Below, in pieces: positions 32,824-40,353 of a DNA stretch of 63,964 bases. The position numbers and the translations under genes were made by a program. The number at the start of each line of letters is the position of its first letter. Position 1 is the stretch's first letter. The notes under the pieces were generated by a model. The model saw only the letters and a program-made list of their open reading frames with translations, ran no database searches and was not told where the DNA came from. Origin of the DNA: JAJTFW01 sp031421935 (GTDB lineage: Bacteria > Bacteroidota > Bacteroidia > AKYH767-A > OLB10); assembly GCA_031421935.1 (NCBI GenBank), contig JANOPQ010000171.1:1-63964 (forward strand), read 5' to 3'.

Positions 32824-33807
32824 TTATTTACTTAAAATATTATTGATTCGCAATAATTCAAGGTCGAGTGGTTCTTGTTCACGGGATGCTTCTGAGAAAG
32901 GGAGAAAATGTTTTTCCCCGTTTCGAATGCCAACCATTCTTCGTGTATCTCCAGAAAGTAATGCTTCTACTGCCCACACGCCGAGCTTAGCTCCTAAAAT
33001 CCGATCGAATGCACTTGGACTTCCTCCGCGTTGAACATGTCCCAGTACGGTGACCTTTGTTTCATAATGGGGCAAACGTTTTTTGAGTTCTTCGGCTACT
33101 TCCGCAGCGCCACCGTTCTTCTCACCTTCTGCAACAAGAATGATGCTGCTGGTTTTTTTATTTCCTTTTCCTTCTTCGAGTTTACTAAATAAAGCATCGA
33201 AGTCGGTAGGTTTTTCAGGGAGAAGAATTTCTTCAGCACCACCTGCCAATCCCGACCAGAGTGCAATACATCCCGAATCTCTACCCATCACTTCAATCAA
33301 AAAACAACGATCGTGAGAAGCTGCGGTATCACGAATTTTATCGACCGCTTCGATGACTGTATTTACGGCTGTATCAAATCCGAGAGTATAATCGGTACCA
33401 CTTAAATCATTATCGATGGTTCCAGGAATTCCCATGATTTTAATATCCGGAAAACGGGTACAAAATGCTTCTGCTCCTTTGAAGGTTCCATCTCCACCAA
33501 TAGCAACGATTCCATCAATTTGATGACGCTTCAAATTTGCATAGGCTTTGTCCATTCCAGCTTCAGTCATAAACTCTTTACTGCGAGCCGTTTTAAGGAT
33601 GGTTCCGCCGCGCTGAATGATATTACTCACCGAACGTGAAGTAAGAGGCTTAAACTCATCTTCAATCATTCCTTGATATCCTCTTAAAATACCATAAACT
33701 CTTAAATCTTGCGACAAAGCAGTGCGCACTACAGCGCGTACACAGGCATTCATACCTGGAGCATCACCACCCGATGTGAATAAAGCAACGCGTTCTATTT
33801 TATTCAT
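32824..33807 (-). CDS. pfkA: ATP-dependent 6-phosphofructokinase
   Basis: 327 residues, the normal bacterial length. Motifs present: GGDAPGMNACVRA (ATP site), GGDGTFKGAEAF, PGTIDNDLSGTD (catalytic Asp), and VLGHVQRGGSPSAFDR. The GGDGT-type second loop marks it as ATP- rather than PPi-dependent. It performs the committed step of glycolysis. It is monocistronic, with a weak TAGTTTCG element 23 bp upstream of the start. The 176-bp MITE-like element begins 40 bp upstream of the ATG. Confidence 0.97.
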   Translation of the reverse strand: MNKIERVALFTSGGDAPGMNACVRAVVRTALSQDLRVYGILRGYQGMIEDEFKPLTSRSVSNIIQRGGTILKTARSKEFMTEAGMDKAYANLKRHQIDGIVAIGGDGTFKGAEAFCTRFPDIKIMGIPGTIDNDLSGTDYTLGFDTAVNTVIEAVDKIRDTAASHDRCFLIEVMGRDSGCIALWSGLAGGAEEILLPEKPTDFDALFSKLEEGKGNKKTSSIILVAEGEKNGGAAEVAEELKKRLPHYETKVTVLGHVQRGGSPSAFDRILGAKLGVWAVEALLSGDTRRMVGIRNGEKHFLPFSEASREQEPLDLELLRINNILSK

Positions 33808-33846
33808 AAGAAAACAATGATCATTTTTGCGAAACTAATGCATTAA

Positions 33847-34022
33847 TACCAAATACTAGTATATTTCAGTCCTATCCGCTTCCCGATAGCTATCGGGACT
33901 CTTTTTCACAAATACTTCTTAAAAAAATAGTTCCATAGTCTATGCTATGCAACGATTTTTTTAAATCGTCTTGGCAAAAAAATACGTCGCAGCTTTGAAC
34001 TAAAATATACTAGTATTTGGTA
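33847..34022. mobile_element. MITE-like element, 176 bp, with terminal inverted repeats
   Basis: The ends are perfect 20-bp inverted repeats (33847-33866 and 34003-34022), starting TACCAAATACTAG. They are bracketed by a direct TAA (33844-33846 and 34023-34025), which fits a 3-bp target duplication. No ORF of use lies inside. The interior has an 18-bp perfect palindrome, TCCCGATAGCTATCGGGA (33881-33898), and a hairpin, ACGATTT-TTTT-AAATCGT (33952-33969). It fills most of the 315-bp gap between pfkA and the NUDIX gene. Confidence 0.75.
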
Positions 34023-34122
34023 TAACGCCAAAGATCCGCGATTAGTATTAAGATCTAACTCTGCTACTGCAGTAAATTATTATTTATCATCAAAATAGTA
34101 TTAATCTATTTATCAACCTAAA

Positions 34123-34668
34123 ATGAAAAATCCCTGGACCACTAAAAGCTCCGAAGTAAAGTATGAAAATCCATGGATAAAAGTCACCGAATCTCAGGTG
34201 ATTAATCCCGCAGGGAATCCTGGAATTTATGGCGTTGTTCATTTTAAAAATCGAGCTATTGCCATCATTCCTCTCGATGAAAACAACAACACATGGATCG
34301 TTGGCCAATACCGTTATACATTAAATACCTACGAATGGGAAGTCCCCGAGGGCGGTTGTCCGGAAGGGGAAGATCCTTTAGAAGCAGCAAAGCGCGAGCT
34401 AGAAGAAGAAGTTGGTTTGCATGCCTCCCATTGGGAAAAAGTAATGGAAATACAATTGAGCAATTCCGTATCGGATGAAATTGGATATACGTTTATAGCA
34501 AGAGGACTGATAGAAGTAGGCAGCTCACCCGAAGAAACCGAACAACTTCAAATTAGAAAGCTTCCGTTCGATGAGTTGGTGGAGATGGTGATGAATGGGG
34601 AAATAAAAGATGGATTGAGTGTGGCGTCGGTGTTGAAGGTGCAGAGGATGTTGGAGGTTGGAGGTTAG
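34123..34668 (+). CDS. NUDIX hydrolase, ADP-ribose pyrophosphatase-like
   Basis: 181 residues. The complete Nudix box is GGCPEGEDPLEAAKRELEEE followed by VGL (about 76-98), with all catalytic Glu. The preceding strands (VVHFKNRAIAIIPLD, WIVGQYRYTLNTYEWEVPEG) match the ADP-ribose or sugar-nucleotide pyrophosphatase branch. It probably cleans up ADP-ribose or nucleotide sugars. An interesting but untested thought is that it could handle ADP-ribose made by NADases. It is monocistronic; the 3' end runs into phrase-like repeats. Confidence 0.92.
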   Translation: MKNPWTTKSSEVKYENPWIKVTESQVINPAGNPGIYGVVHFKNRAIAIIPLDENNNTWIVGQYRYTLNTYEWEVPEGGCPEGEDPLEAAKRELEEEVGLHASHWEKVMEIQLSNSVSDEIGYTFIARGLIEVGSSPEETEQLQIRKLPFDELVEMVMNGEIKDGLSVASVLKVQRMLEVGG

Positions 34669-34722
34669 TTGTTGGATTTTTTTTTCAAATTGGAAAGTAA
34701 TTTTTAATAATGCTCTTTTCAG

Positions 34723-34801
34723 CACTAGAGACACTGGAGGTCACTAAGTGCACTATAGTTTATTCTCTTGTGATCTTTTGTGTTCTCTAGTGCCTCTAGT
34801 G
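34723..34801. repeat. Inverted repeat with CACTAGAG words
   Basis: Arms CACTAGAGACACTGGAG (34723-34739) and CTCTAGTGCCTCTAGTG (34785-34801) pair at 15 of 17 positions. It lies downstream of the NUDIX gene, which converges with pyrD. There is no U-run, so it is not a clear terminator. Confidence 0.6.
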
Positions 34802-34843
34802 TTTAAAAAGGTAAATCAATGACATAAACACTATACTCATACA

Positions 34844-34884
34844 AAAACCAAAAGCTAAAAACCAAAAGCTAGAAGCTAGCAGCC
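34844..34884. repeat. AGCTTCTAGCTTCTGGCTGCTAG repeat family, copy 3, inverted
   Basis: The plus strand reads AAACCAAAAGCTAAAAACC and then AAAAGCTAGAAGCTAGCAGCC. Its complement matches copies 1 and 2 at 12081 and 31721. It lies immediately downstream of pyrD on the minus strand. Confidence 0.65.
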
Positions 34885-34890
34885 ATAAAC

Positions 34891-35910
34891 TCATTTCAAC
34901 AGTCCAGATAAAATTTTCTTGACCATGCCCGGACCTTCATAAATAAATCCGGTGTACACTTGTAATAAATCGGCGCCGGCTTCTAATTTTTCTTTGGCGT
35001 CAGCTGCATTAAAAATTCCACCTACACCAATAATTACTAAATCCTTTCCTGCAATTTTTCGGATATAACGAATTACTTCGGTACTTCTTTTTGTAACTGG
35101 CCGACCACTTAATCCACCCATTTCTTTCGTTACGCTTTCTTCTGTTTTTAAATTTTCTCGGGAGATGGTTGTGTTGGTTGCTATGATGCCTTGCAACCCA
35201 ACTGTTTTCACGATGTCAACAATTTCGTCTAACTGTTCATTGGTTAAATCGGGCGCAATTTTTAAAAGAAGTGGTTTTGGTTTTTTCTGTTGATTGAGAT
35301 CCGATAAACGCTGCAATAATTTTGTTAATGGTTCACGTTCTTGTAATGCACGAAGTCCGGGTGTGTTGGGCGAACTCACATTCACTACAAAATAATCGAC
35401 AACAGGATACAATTCTTCAAAGCAAATTTCATAATCGCTCAATGCATCTTCGTTTGATGTGGCTTTGTTCTTTCCAATATTTCCACCCACAATAATATTC
35501 GATGGTCTATTCTCTAATCGCTTTATTAAAACTTGAACACCTTCGTTATTAAAACCCATTCGGTTAATGAGTCCGCTGTCTTTTGGCAAGCGAAACATGC
35601 GTGGCTGATCATTACCGGGCTGGGGTTTTGGTGTCACCGTACCTACCTCAATAAACCCAAATCCAAATACTGAAAGCTCTTCGAATAATTTTCCGTCCTT
35701 ATCAAAACCCGCTGCCAATCCAATTGGATTTGGGAACTTTAAACCCATAATCTCCTTTTCCAGACTGCTACTCTTCACTGTAAATATTTGTTTTGCAATA
35801 AATTGCAATCCTGGAATTGAAAAAATCACCTTCAAAGCATTGAATGTGAAATGATGAGCTGCTTCCGGATTCATCCTAAAAAGAAGAGGTCGAATGATGC
35901 TTTTGTACAT
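34891..35910 (-). CDS. pyrD: Dihydroorotate dehydrogenase (quinone), class 2
   Basis: 339 residues. The N-terminal extension (MYKSIIRPLLFRMNPEAAHH) marks the membrane-associated, quinone-linked class 2. Also seen: NPIGLAAGFDKDGK (FMN site), NRMGFNNEG, VNVSSPNTPGLR (catalytic Ser loop), and VGGIFNAADAKEKLEAGADL. It oxidises dihydroorotate in pyrimidine synthesis and feeds electrons to the quinone pool. It is divergent from mntR, so its upstream region is shared with the MntR operator at 35951-35976. Co-regulation is possible but not needed. Confidence 0.96.
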   Translation of the reverse strand: MYKSIIRPLLFRMNPEAAHHFTFNALKVIFSIPGLQFIAKQIFTVKSSSLEKEIMGLKFPNPIGLAAGFDKDGKLFEELSVFGFGFIEVGTVTPKPQPGNDQPRMFRLPKDSGLINRMGFNNEGVQVLIKRLENRPSNIIVGGNIGKNKATSNEDALSDYEICFEELYPVVDYFVVNVSSPNTPGLRALQEREPLTKLLQRLSDLNQQKKPKPLLLKIAPDLTNEQLDEIVDIVKTVGLQGIIATNTTISRENLKTEESVTKEMGGLSGRPVTKRSTEVIRYIRKIAGKDLVIIGVGGIFNAADAKEKLEAGADLLQVYTGFIYEGPGMVKKILSGLLK

Positions 35911-35950
35911 AATGCAAGATTAGTAAATAATAAATTATAGAGATCAAATA

Positions 35951-35976
35951 AATAATTTAGACAAGTCTAAATTATT
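35951..35976. promoter_or_regulatory. MntR operator, 26-bp perfect inverted repeat
   Basis: The 12-bp half-sites AATAATTTAGAC and GTCTAAATTATT are separated by AA. The core TTTAGACAAGTCTAAA has the form of DtxR/MntR-family boxes. It covers the -33 region and spacer of the mntR promoter, so binding should block polymerase. Confidence 0.8.
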
Positions 35977-35987
35977 TTTTACATTTG
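35956..35987 (+). promoter_or_regulatory. mntR-mntH promoter
   Basis: TTTA (35956-35959), 20 bp, then TACATTTG (35980-35987). The predicted transcript start is about 14 nt before the mntR ATG at 36007. The element overlaps the MntR operator. Confidence 0.7.
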
Positions 35988-36006
35988 CCAATATCTTATT
36001 CAACGA

Positions 36007-36669
36007 ATGACCACATCCACCGAAGAAAACTACCTCAAAGCCATTTATCATCTAAGTACTGGAAATCAAAATTCAGTTCTTACTTCAGCCATTGCGGGAT
36101 CTTTATCCACCAGCGCGGCTTCGGTTACTGATATGATTAAAAAACTTTCGGAAAAAAACATGGTAGAATATGAACGCTATCATGGAGTGAAAATCACGCG
36201 TAAAGGCGAAAAGGTTGCGTTAAGCATTATTCGCCGACATCGTTTATGGGAGGTATTTTTGATGGACACCCTGAAGTTTAAATGGGATGAAGTTCATGAT
36301 TTAGCAGAGGAGTTAGAGCATGTTAGTTCGGATGAATTAACAAAAAGATTAGATGCTTTTTTAGGCTTCCCTAAATTCGATCCGCATGGTGATCCTATTC
36401 CCGATACGAACGGAAAAGTACATTCCAACGGACAAGTTTTACTTTCAGAAATCACAAAAAAAGGAAAGTACATTTTAAGCGGCGTTAATGATCACAGCCC
36501 ATCTTTTCTTCAATATCTTGAAAAGAAAGGATTGATTCCTGGAAGCATATTTTCCATTGTGGAGATGGATGAATTCGACAATAGCATGCAAATTATTTTC
36601 AGCAATAAAAAATCCATCTTCATCAGCAAAGAAGTCAGTAAAAACCTTTTAGTAAGAAGCCATGAATAA
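36007..36669 (+). CDS. mntR: Metal-dependent DtxR/MntR-family repressor
   Basis: 220 residues. It has the N-terminal winged helix (TTSTEENYLKAIYHLS, SAIAGSLSTSAASVTDMIKK), the metal-binding dimerisation domain (EVFLMDTLKFKWDEVHDLAE, ELEHVSSDELTKRLDAFLG), and a C-terminal FeoA/SH3-like domain (LEKKGLIPGSIFSIVEMDEF). In the family the protein represses metal uptake genes when Mn or Fe is plentiful. It overlaps the Nramp transporter gene by 8 bp, and a matching operator lies directly upstream. It probably represses its own operon. Mn rather than Fe is inferred from the partner gene. Confidence 0.93.
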   Translation: MTTSTEENYLKAIYHLSTGNQNSVLTSAIAGSLSTSAASVTDMIKKLSEKNMVEYERYHGVKITRKGEKVALSIIRRHRLWEVFLMDTLKFKWDEVHDLAEELEHVSSDELTKRLDAFLGFPKFDPHGDPIPDTNGKVHSNGQVLLSEITKKGKYILSGVNDHSPSFLQYLEKKGLIPGSIFSIVEMDEFDNSMQIIFSNKKSIFISKEVSKNLLVRSHE

Positions 36670-38560
36670 AAATAAAGAACAACAAACTTCACTATCCGAA
36701 GTTCATGGAAGTATTAAAGTCGACAGCAGCATGAGTTTCAAAAGGAAACTTTTGGCTTTTTTAGGTCCTGCATACATGGTGAGTGTTGGCTACATGGACC
36801 CGGGAAATTGGGCAACTGATATTGCAGGGGGAAGTCAGTTTGGATATTCGCTTATTTGGGTTTTGTTAATGTCGAATTTAATGGCGTTGCTCTTACAAAG
36901 TTTGAGCGTACGACTTGGTATTGTTAGAGGACGCGATTTAGCACAAGCTTCGCGTGAAATGTTTCCTGGATTTGTAAATTATTTTCTCTACATACTAGCA
37001 GAAATTGCCATTGCAGCTTGTGACTTAGCAGAAGTATTAGGAATGGCCATTGGACTTTATTTACTTTTTGATTTACCCTTGATGTATGGTGTCGTCATCA
37101 GTGCGCTCGACACCTTCCTCCTACTCTTTCTCATGAATCATGGAATTAGAAAGATGGAAGTATTTATCATCAGTTTAGTTGCTACCATTGGATTTGCATT
37201 TGTAGCACAAATGGTCATTGCACAACCTGTAATATCAGAAGTAATGACTGGATTTATTCCAACTTCCATGAGTAATACGGCACTCTATATTGCTATTGGA
37301 ATTATTGGAGCCACGGTGATGCCGCATAATCTGTATTTACACTCGGCACTTGTTCAAACTCGAAAATTTGATCGAACAGATAAAGAAATATCGAGGGCCA
37401 TTAAATTTAATATTCTCGATAGCACCATCGCATTAAATGCAGCTTTTTTTGTGAATGCTGCCATTCTAATTCTTGCTGCAAGTACATTCTACAAAGTGGG
37501 GATGCATGAAGTAAATGATATTATGGATGCACATCGATTGTTAGAGCCACTTTTAGGGTCAAAGCTCGCTCCTATTCTCTTTGCTGTTGCATTACTCTGC
37601 GCAGGACAAAGCAGTACCATTACAGGAACGTTAGCAGGACAAATTGTGATGGAAGGTTATTTGAATTTAAGAATTGCACCTTGGATACGTCGACTCATCA
37701 CACGATTAATTGCCATTGTACCGGCAGTACTCGTGATTCACATTGCTGGTGAAAGTGCAACTACTGAATTATTAATTTTTAGTCAAGTAATTCTTTCTTT
37801 GCAACTGGGATTTGCAGTCATTCCACTCATTCATTTTGTGAGTGACAAAAGCAAAATGGGAAACTTTACCATCTCCTTAAAAACAAAAATTGCAGCATGG
37901 CTATGTGCAATTATTATTGTAGGATTAAACGTAAAATTGGTGTATGGTGAAGTATCGGGTTGGTTAATTGCAGATGATAGTATCTGGCTCAGAATATTGG
38001 TTGTTCCTCTATGTATTTTCGTAGCTTTTATGTTACTTTATATTACATTCGTTCCAATCTTCCGAAAGATGAAACCAAAATCCATTTATTTACCACATGG
38101 AAGTTTTCAAGAAATTAAATTACAAGAATCCTCCAAATACAATCGCATTGCTGTGACTTTAGATTTTGGCTCGATGGATGGAATTGCCCTTCAAAATGCC
38201 GTTAACCAAGGAGGAAAAGAAGCCATCTATATTCTTGTGCATATCAGTGAAAGTGCTATTGCACATTGGATGGGAAGCGACTCTAGCGATTTTGAAAGTA
38301 TTAAGGATACTGAAACGTTGATAGAATACAAAAGGCAGATGATTGAAAATGGATATAAATGCGAGATTGAATTAGGATTTGGGAATCCACGAAAAGCCAT
38401 TCCACAAATCGTAAAAAATGCAAATGCCGACTTACTCGTCATGGGTGCACATGGACACAAAGCTTTAATGGATTTTATTTTAGGCTCCAGTGTTGATGCC
38501 GTTCGACATCAGCTCGATATTCCCGTCTTAGTGGTGACGAAAGATTCGGTGAAAAGTTAA
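36662..38560 (+). CDS. mntH: Nramp-family Mn/divalent metal transporter fused to a universal stress (UspA) domain
   Basis: 632 residues. The first 460 are an Nramp transporter with about 11 membrane segments and both metal-site motifs: DPGNWATDIAGG (TM1) and MPHNLYLHSAL (TM6). The last 140 (about 490-632) are a cytoplasmic UspA domain (YNRIAVTLDFGSMDGI) with the ATP-binding pattern G-x2-G-x9-G-S in GAHGHKALMDFILGSS. Most MntH proteins end at about 410-460 residues, so the UspA part is an added module. It may sense ATP or stress and gate uptake, which is unproven. It is translationally coupled to mntR by an 8-bp overlap. Confidence 0.93.
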   Translation: MNKNKEQQTSLSEVHGSIKVDSSMSFKRKLLAFLGPAYMVSVGYMDPGNWATDIAGGSQFGYSLIWVLLMSNLMALLLQSLSVRLGIVRGRDLAQASREMFPGFVNYFLYILAEIAIAACDLAEVLGMAIGLYLLFDLPLMYGVVISALDTFLLLFLMNHGIRKMEVFIISLVATIGFAFVAQMVIAQPVISEVMTGFIPTSMSNTALYIAIGIIGATVMPHNLYLHSALVQTRKFDRTDKEISRAIKFNILDSTIALNAAFFVNAAILILAASTFYKVGMHEVNDIMDAHRLLEPLLGSKLAPILFAVALLCAGQSSTITGTLAGQIVMEGYLNLRIAPWIRRLITRLIAIVPAVLVIHIAGESATTELLIFSQVILSLQLGFAVIPLIHFVSDKSKMGNFTISLKTKIAAWLCAIIIVGLNVKLVYGEVSGWLIADDSIWLRILVVPLCIFVAFMLLYITFVPIFRKMKPKSIYLPHGSFQEIKLQESSKYNRIAVTLDFGSMDGIALQNAVNQGGKEAIYILVHISESAIAHWMGSDSSDFESIKDTETLIEYKRQMIENGYKCEIELGFGNPRKAIPQIVKNANADLLVMGAHGHKALMDFILGSSVDAVRHQLDIPVLVVTKDSVKS

Positions 38561-38575
38561 TCAATGGTCACTTCC

Positions 38576-38607
38576 TTTAAATAGCACTTTACAATTTCGT
38601 ACTTTTG
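38576..38607 (+). promoter_or_regulatory. smpB promoter, near-leaderless
   Basis: TACTTTTG (38600-38607) is preceded, 20 bp upstream, by TTTA (38576-38579). The box ends 6 bp before the smpB ATG at 38614, so the mRNA should have little or no leader. Confidence 0.65.
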
Positions 38608-38613
38608 CACCTC

Positions 38614-39078
38614 ATGTCAAAGATTGCCGCCACCGTAAATATAGTTAACAGGAAAGCAAGTTTCAACTACTTCATTAGTGATTCTTGGGAGGCTGGTATT
38701 GTTTTAACAGGAACAGAAATTAAAGCCATAAGAGAGGGAAAAGCGAATTTGGTGGATGCGTATTGCGTTTTTAAGAACACTGAACTATGGGTAAAAAATT
38801 TACATATTTCAGCGTATGAAAAAGGTGGATATACCAACCATGCCCCCCGAGAAGATCGCAAACTATTATTGCATCGTTACCAATTAAAGCGGATCCTAGC
38901 CAAATTAAAGGAAAAAGGAGTCACCTTAATTCCACTTCGCTTATACATTGAAGAAAGAGGATTTGCAAAACTTGAACTCGGACTAGCAAGAGGTAAAAAG
39001 CTGTATGACAAACGCGATAGCTTAAAAGATGCGGAAGCGAAACGTGAATTGGGAAGAGTGATGAAGAAGGACTTTTAG
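38614..39078 (+). CDS. smpB: SsrA-binding protein SmpB
   Basis: 154 residues from MSKIAATVNIVNRK; a Met three codons upstream is at the likely transcript start and is rejected. Family phrases present: RKASFNYFISDSWEAGIVLTG-type strand, TEIKAIREGKANLVDAY, HAPREDRKLLLHRYQ, and the C-terminal AKRELGRVMKKDF tail that enters the decoding site. It works with tmRNA to rescue stalled ribosomes. No ssrA gene was found in the window. It is monocistronic and follows mntH after 53 bp. Confidence 0.96.
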   Translation: MSKIAATVNIVNRKASFNYFISDSWEAGIVLTGTEIKAIREGKANLVDAYCVFKNTELWVKNLHISAYEKGGYTNHAPREDRKLLLHRYQLKRILAKLKEKGVTLIPLRLYIEERGFAKLELGLARGKKLYDKRDSLKDAEAKRELGRVMKKDF

Positions 39079-39263
39079 GCAATTGGTGAATTGGTGTGTT
39101 GGTAAATTGGCAAATTGCTGCGCTAGGTAGATAGTGATTTTTGTGAAAAATTGCTCGTATCAGTGTTAATATATCTTAGTGAAAAAACATTGCGATCCTT
39201 GCGCCTTCCCCGCGTTCTTTGCGGTTAAACTATCGAAAAAGTCTACAGCATTGTAAACTTAAC
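39079..39263. repeat. Phrase-like intergenic DNA between smpB and porQ
   Basis: 185 bp between convergent genes. It holds repeated ATTGGTGAATTGGTG words (39081-39116) and a GC-rich phrase, TTGCGCCTTCCCCGCGTTC then TTTGCGGTTAAA (39199-39229). The style is like the repeats at 11437 and 12138. No clean terminator for either gene was seen. Confidence 0.5.
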
Positions 39264-40310
39264 TTAATCGGTAATCACACTTCGTTTAAGATTTGTGGAA
39301 ATCGTAAAATGATTACTTCCTCCTGCTGGATTAAAGATAGTATTAGCATAGGAAATTTGAAATCGATTTATTTTAAATCCAAATCCTAAACTCAATCCAC
39401 TCATCCCTTTTTTCTCAGGGAATTGCAATTCATAGCGACGCAAGAAATTATATCCTACACGCACATTGAAATTTTGTGTAAATAAAATCTCTAAATTTAA
39501 AATAAGATGTTTTGAAAATTTATTCAATGTAGACAATTTTTTCTCTTGACTTTCTCCTGTTAGTGGATCAATACCTGAAGCAGACGGATCCTTAAAGCTC
39601 AAATCAAATTTTTGCAATTGTTGTGCAATTAATGAAAAGCGGAAAGGTGCTTTCGGTAATTTTCGAGACACTCCTACTTGTACTTCAAAAGGCAACTTTT
39701 CACGTTCTGCTCCTTCATACGTTTTAAGTTGTGTTCCCACATTCTTCACTACGAATGCTGCCGACCATAATTTTTCATCATTCATCCAATTTAAAGCAAC
39801 ATCGGTTGCAATTCCATTGGATGTATTACTACCGAAACTGGATAATATATATTTTACATTCGCTCCCACATATAAATTACTATCCAATGCTTTTGACCAT
39901 GCTACATTAAAAGCGTATTCTCCCGCTTTAAACACACCTACTTTCTCTGCATTCACATTAGTCTCATCAAACTCACCATAACTGATGTATTGCATATTGA
40001 AACCAAAGGTTCCGACTTTCGAAAAATCCTTTGCAAACAACACATTCCCATATTTTATACCTGCAAGATGTCCTACATAACTGGTAGAAACATGAAGGTC
40101 CATAGAAGGACGAAGAAGTGCGGGATTTTGTGCAAATAAGATAATATCTTCAGAAGGTGTCGAGATCGCATTCCCTCCTAACGCAGCAGTCCTAGCCGGT
40201 GCAACTAAATTAAGGAAATTGAATGTCGAATTCCCTCCGCTTTGGGCATAAACAGATTTATGAAGATTCATCAAAAACAAAACGCCAATAAAAAGTAATT
40301 TTCTATCCAT
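39264..40310 (-). CDS. porQ: Type IX secretion system protein PorQ
   Basis: 348 residues. A signal peptide is followed by GGNSTFNFLNLVAPARTAAL, the conserved PorQ N-terminal phrase, and then GGNAISTPSEDIILFAQNPA. The rest is an outer-membrane beta-barrel (FGFNMQYISYGEF, YAFNVAWSKALDSNLYVGAN, LNLEILFTQNFNVRVGYNF). PorQ helps link LPS to T9SS cargo at the cell surface, in the PorQ-PorU-PorV-PorZ group. This fits the many sorting-domain proteins in the window. It lies 43 bp downstream of glyA on the same strand, and may be co-transcribed with it. Confidence 0.92.
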   Translation of the reverse strand: MDRKLLFIGVLFLMNLHKSVYAQSGGNSTFNFLNLVAPARTAALGGNAISTPSEDIILFAQNPALLRPSMDLHVSTSYVGHLAGIKYGNVLFAKDFSKVGTFGFNMQYISYGEFDETNVNAEKVGVFKAGEYAFNVAWSKALDSNLYVGANVKYILSSFGSNTSNGIATDVALNWMNDEKLWSAAFVVKNVGTQLKTYEGAEREKLPFEVQVGVSRKLPKAPFRFSLIAQQLQKFDLSFKDPSASGIDPLTGESQEKKLSTLNKFSKHLILNLEILFTQNFNVRVGYNFLRRYELQFPEKKGMSGLSLGFGFKINRFQISYANTIFNPAGGSNHFTISTNLKRSVITD

Positions 40311-40353
40311 AGATTTTTAGAGAACGCATTTTTCGAAATTCTATTGCCTTGAA

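Noticed and set aside
34123..34668. NUDIX hydrolase as part of the SPARTA response
   Set aside because: Cleaning up NADase product is chemically possible, but the gene is 32 kb away, in core context, and such enzymes are common.
35951..35976. Palindrome before mntR as a pyrD-related terminator
   Set aside because: It lies upstream of both divergent genes and not after either, and it matches an MntR box.
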